Shown: piece after piece, positions 62,094 to 64,000 of the stretch | How positions within the stretch are numbered: position 1 is the stretch's first letter | How the letters are laid out: the number at the start of each line of letters is the position of its first letter | From: Scandinavium sp002470465 | GTDB lineage: Bacteria > Pseudomonadota > Gammaproteobacteria > Enterobacterales > Enterobacteriaceae | NCBI RefSeq assembly: GCF_040750395.1 | Contig: NZ_JBFLVD010000015.1 | Location: forward strand, 343,338 to 407,337 | Length of the DNA stretch: 64,000 nt | Direction: 5' to 3' | The notes under the pieces: model-generated | Told to the model about the DNA's origin: nothing | The model's input: the letters and a program-made list of their open reading frames with translations, nothing else | Database searches by the model: none | Position numbers and translations under genes: made by a program

Positions 62094-63284
62094 TTATTTG
62101 CTGTTGACGGACGAGATGAGATTCGCCAGATATTTATCGGTGATGCGCTGGCGCAGGCTCAGGTTTTCGAGCGGCGGAACCGGCGTGTAGTCGTAATCCA
62201 GCAGCAGCTTCCCGGCTTTCAGGGTTTCCGCATCGTTGGCGGTTTCGTCAAACCAGCACGTAGCATCGACGATATAACCGAGCGTTTTCAGCTCGCGGAA
62301 TTTCGCATTAATGCCGTCGATGATGTCGCGAATCAGCGTGGCGGTAATCGGCTTATCCATCGCCCACATGTGCGCCTCAGCAATGGTGTCCGCGAGCACC
62401 TGCGCGGTGCGGGTGTAGTTCTCAAAGAGGAAAAGAGGATCGTCTGAACAGGTACGGTTGCCCCAGAAGCGGAAGCCGTCTTTGCGAATCAGCGTGGTTA
62501 CGCCCGCCTCGTTCAGCAGGTCGGCATCGGTGCCGGGCTCCTGCAAATCCCAGTACACAGAGGCACTGATGCCGGTGACACCGTTCACGCCGACGTTTGA
62601 CAGGGTTTTATGCCAGCCGGTGTCATTGTCGATTTTGGCACGCAGGCCGAGGGCAATCGCGGAGGCATAGAGCGTGTCGGTTGCGTTCGCCGTGGTATCC
62701 CATGCCAGAAAATCAGGCCAGATGACCATCAGCTCGCGCTGGCTGAAGTTTTCGCGATAGTCGATAGCATCCGAAAGGGTCTTACAGCCCCAGGCATTCA
62801 CATAGGCAAACGCACGCAGCTTCTGCGCCACTGACGCAAGCGCCGTTGCGACCTCCAGCGAATCGAGCCCCGGCACGCCGAGGATGCGCGGCTTAACGCC
62901 GGTCACAGCGAGCGCTGTCAGGAGCGCTTTCATACCGGTGTATTTACCGTTTTCGTCGGTGGTGCCGATGATATTGGAAATGGTCTGCGCCTGCGCCGCC
63001 TCTTCATCGTCGCCTGCGCCCTCTTCGACACGCACGACTACCGTCACCGGTTTGGACTGGTTAGCGATGGCTTGTAGGGATTTAGCAAGAGTGCCTTTTT
63101 TACCGGCCTTCCCGATAACGCTCTGCGGGTTGGTGATTAACACCGGCTCATTGAGCGGGAAAGTATCGACGTCAGCATCGCTGGCGGTACAGACCATCCC
63201 GACAATTGCGGTGGAAACCGTGGAAATGATGCGCGTGCCGTCATTGACTTCAATGACCTGCACGCCGTGATGGTAATCACTCAT
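62094..63284 (-). CDS. FI: Phage tail sheath protein gpFI
   Basis: 396 residues, equal in length to P2 FI. MSDYHHGVQVIEVNDGTR and FWGNRTCSDDPLFLFENYTR are sheath hallmarks. It forms the contractile outer sheath. An ACGGAG site precedes the ATG. As first gene of the FI-FII-E-T-U-D unit its promoter should be Ogr-dependent; I saw no convincing TGT-n12-ACA site in the 64 bases upstream or in the end of the invertase gene. Confidence 0.96.
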   Translation of the reverse strand: MSDYHHGVQVIEVNDGTRIISTVSTAIVGMVCTASDADVDTFPLNEPVLITNPQSVIGKAGKKGTLAKSLQAIANQSKPVTVVVRVEEGAGDDEEAAQAQTISNIIGTTDENGKYTGMKALLTALAVTGVKPRILGVPGLDSLEVATALASVAQKLRAFAYVNAWGCKTLSDAIDYRENFSQRELMVIWPDFLAWDTTANATDTLYASAIALGLRAKIDNDTGWHKTLSNVGVNGVTGISASVYWDLQEPGTDADLLNEAGVTTLIRKDGFRFWGNRTCSDDPLFLFENYTRTAQVLADTIAEAHMWAMDKPITATLIRDIIDGINAKFRELKTLGYIVDATCWFDETANDAETLKAGKLLLDYDYTPVPPLENLSLRQRITDKYLANLISSVNSK

Positions 63285-63348
63285 CCGTTTAACTCCGTTA
63301 GTTGGGGTGAGTGATATTGTCTGGTGTAGGCCTGTATGCGGCTATTTG

Positions 63349-63927
63349 TCAGGGTTCGGCGATGACTGACACAACGGGATTTGTCGCCGGGAATTTTTTG
63401 TAAAGCGTAGACACGCCAACATCATAAATTATCGCCACGCGTTGCCGCGTTTCACCTGCCGCAATCAACCTCCCCGCCTGCTCCCACTGCTCATTTGTTA
63501 ACTTTGGCCTGCGGCCACCGATTCGACCTTCAGCGCGTGCAGCCGCCAGCCCGGCACGCGTTCGCTCGACGATAAGCTCGCGCTCCATTTCCGCCAGCGC
63601 CCCCATGATGTGGAAGAAAAAACGCCCCATTGGTGTTGATGTATCAATACTGTCGGTCAGGCTGCGAAAGTTTATTCCCCTCTCCCGCAATTCCTCCACA
63701 AGAACGACAAGATTACGCATGCTGCGCCCAAGCCGATCCAGTTTCCAGACTACCAGCGTGTCACCTGTAGTCAGCGTCCTGAGCACTTTTTTTAGGCCGG
63801 GCCTGTCAGATGTTCTACCGCTTATCTTGTCTTCAAAAATTAGGTCACATCCTGCGCTATCCAGCGCGTTTCTTTGTAAAGCAGTATTCTGGTCGTTTGT
63901 TGACACCCTTACATAACCAATAAGCAC
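63349..63927 (-). CDS. Serine-recombinase DNA invertase (Gin/Cin/Pin family)
   Basis: 192 residues from a GTG at 63927 with GGGAGG upstream; ten more codons are open but lack support. Catalytic Ser9 lies in IGYVRVSTNDQNT, and the conserved arginines in WKLDRLGRSMRNL and the ALAEMERELIVERT helix are present. The C-terminal helix-turn-helix reads RQRVAIIYDVGVSTLYKKF. Such invertases flip a tail-fibre segment to change phage host range, with Fis as helper. A gix-like half-site lies 55 bases upstream at the window edge. It lies between FI and the expected tail-fibre genes. Confidence 0.93.
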   Translation of the reverse strand: MLIGYVRVSTNDQNTALQRNALDSAGCDLIFEDKISGRTSDRPGLKKVLRTLTTGDTLVVWKLDRLGRSMRNLVVLVEELRERGINFRSLTDSIDTSTPMGRFFFHIMGALAEMERELIVERTRAGLAAARAEGRIGGRRPKLTNEQWEQAGRLIAAGETRQRVAIIYDVGVSTLYKKFPATNPVVSVIAEP

Positions 63928-63981
63928 GCCTTTCCCTCCCAACAAAAACCGGAACAATGCCAGACGAGGGGAAATTAATCA

Positions 63982-64000
63982 TTCTCTATAACCTCGGTTT
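63982..64000. other. gix-like invertase crossover site, cut by the window edge
   Basis: TTCTCTATAACCTCGGTTT matches the first 19 of the 26 bases of the gix/cix/hix/pix family: an AT-rich arm, then AACC-TC-GGTTT. The central dinucleotide TC equals that of Mu gix. It stands next to the invertase gene, the usual place for one of two such sites. Confidence 0.75.

Larger units (their letters stand above)
56644..64000 (-). mobile_element. P2-type prophage, ogr end (continues past the window)
   Basis: Contiguous P2-like late genes in P2 order read right to left: invertase, FI, FII, E/E', T, U, D, ogr. The host boundary lies between yoaF (ends upstream at 56409) and about 56644; the attachment core cannot be fixed without the other end. 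Head, baseplate, tail-fibre, lysis, replication and integrase genes must lie to the right, outside the window. All visible phage genes look intact. Confidence 0.93.

Noticed and set aside
1..64000. CRISPR arrays, rRNA or tRNA genes, insertion sequences
   Set aside because: No regularly spaced direct repeats, no rRNA-like or tRNA cloverleaf sequence and no transposase frame were seen; repeats present are REP/BIME palindromes.
56644..64000. Contractile injection system or tailocin instead of prophage
   Set aside because: The visible genes fit either idea, but the presence of Ogr, the host boundary next to it and the P2 order favour a prophage; lack of head genes cannot be judged because the window ends.

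Overview
This window is chromosomal DNA from an enteric gammaproteobacterium. Gene content and order follow the Escherichia coli K-12 stretch from cedA/chb through nadE, ast, xthA, topB-selD, sppA-ansA-pncA, gapA and yeaG to yeaO-yoaF. Departures from the E. coli order (no katE, a class A acid phosphatase, a GH18 chitinase in place of ydjE-ydjL, an amino-acid ABC operon in place of yeaI/yeaJ) and the many REP/BIME-type palindromes point to Enterobacter or a close relative. The genus is inferred; the order Enterobacterales is clear from the near-identical proteins.

Layout. Bases 1-223 hold most of cedA. The chitobiose operon chbBCARFG (427-5671, minus) has a recognisable regulatory region and a target for the small RNA ChiX. 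Then come osmE, nadE, SOS-controlled cho, ves and spy. The arginine succinyltransferase operon astCADBE (10076-16098, minus) has a sigma-54 promoter. A mercuric-reductase-like flavoprotein and xthA follow, then the membrane/transport run ydjX-ydjZ-ynjB-ynjC-ynjD-ynjE, convergent with ynjF-ynjA. After nudG lies a 0.7-kb AT-rich gap, an unassigned membrane protein and a 24-residue hydrophobic peptide.

From 28.6 to 47.8 kb: ynjH, a damaged gdhA (about 138 catalytic-domain codons missing in frame and the normal stop lost), topB, selD, an acid phosphatase gene lying between selD and ydjA, ydjA, sppA, ansA, pncA, a secreted chitinase, yeaC, msrB, gapA, yeaD, mipA and the sigma-54-preceded yeaGH. 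A four-gene polar amino-acid ABC operon (47871-50988, minus) follows, then yeaK, yoaI, yeaL, nimR/nimT, a CTP-synthase-glutaminase-like protein, yeaO, an unrecognised small gene and yoaF. From about 56.64 kb to the right edge lies the ogr end of a P2-type prophage: ogr, D, U, T, E/E', FII, FI, then a Gin/Pin-type DNA invertase with a gix-like crossover half-site at the very edge.

How genes work together. Secreted chitinase, chitobiose PTS (ChbBCA), deacetylase ChbG and phospho-glucosidase ChbF form a chitin-to-amino-sugar route. The most interesting signal is that the chitinase ribosome-binding site and the chbB-chbC spacer share a 9-mer and both are complementary to the seed of ChiX as I recall it. 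This would put the chitinase under the same sRNA/decoy circuit known for the chitoporin. Nitrogen scavenging is also prominent (ast and yeaGH with sigma-54 promoters, an amino-acid ABC system, ansA), alongside the disabled glutamate dehydrogenase.
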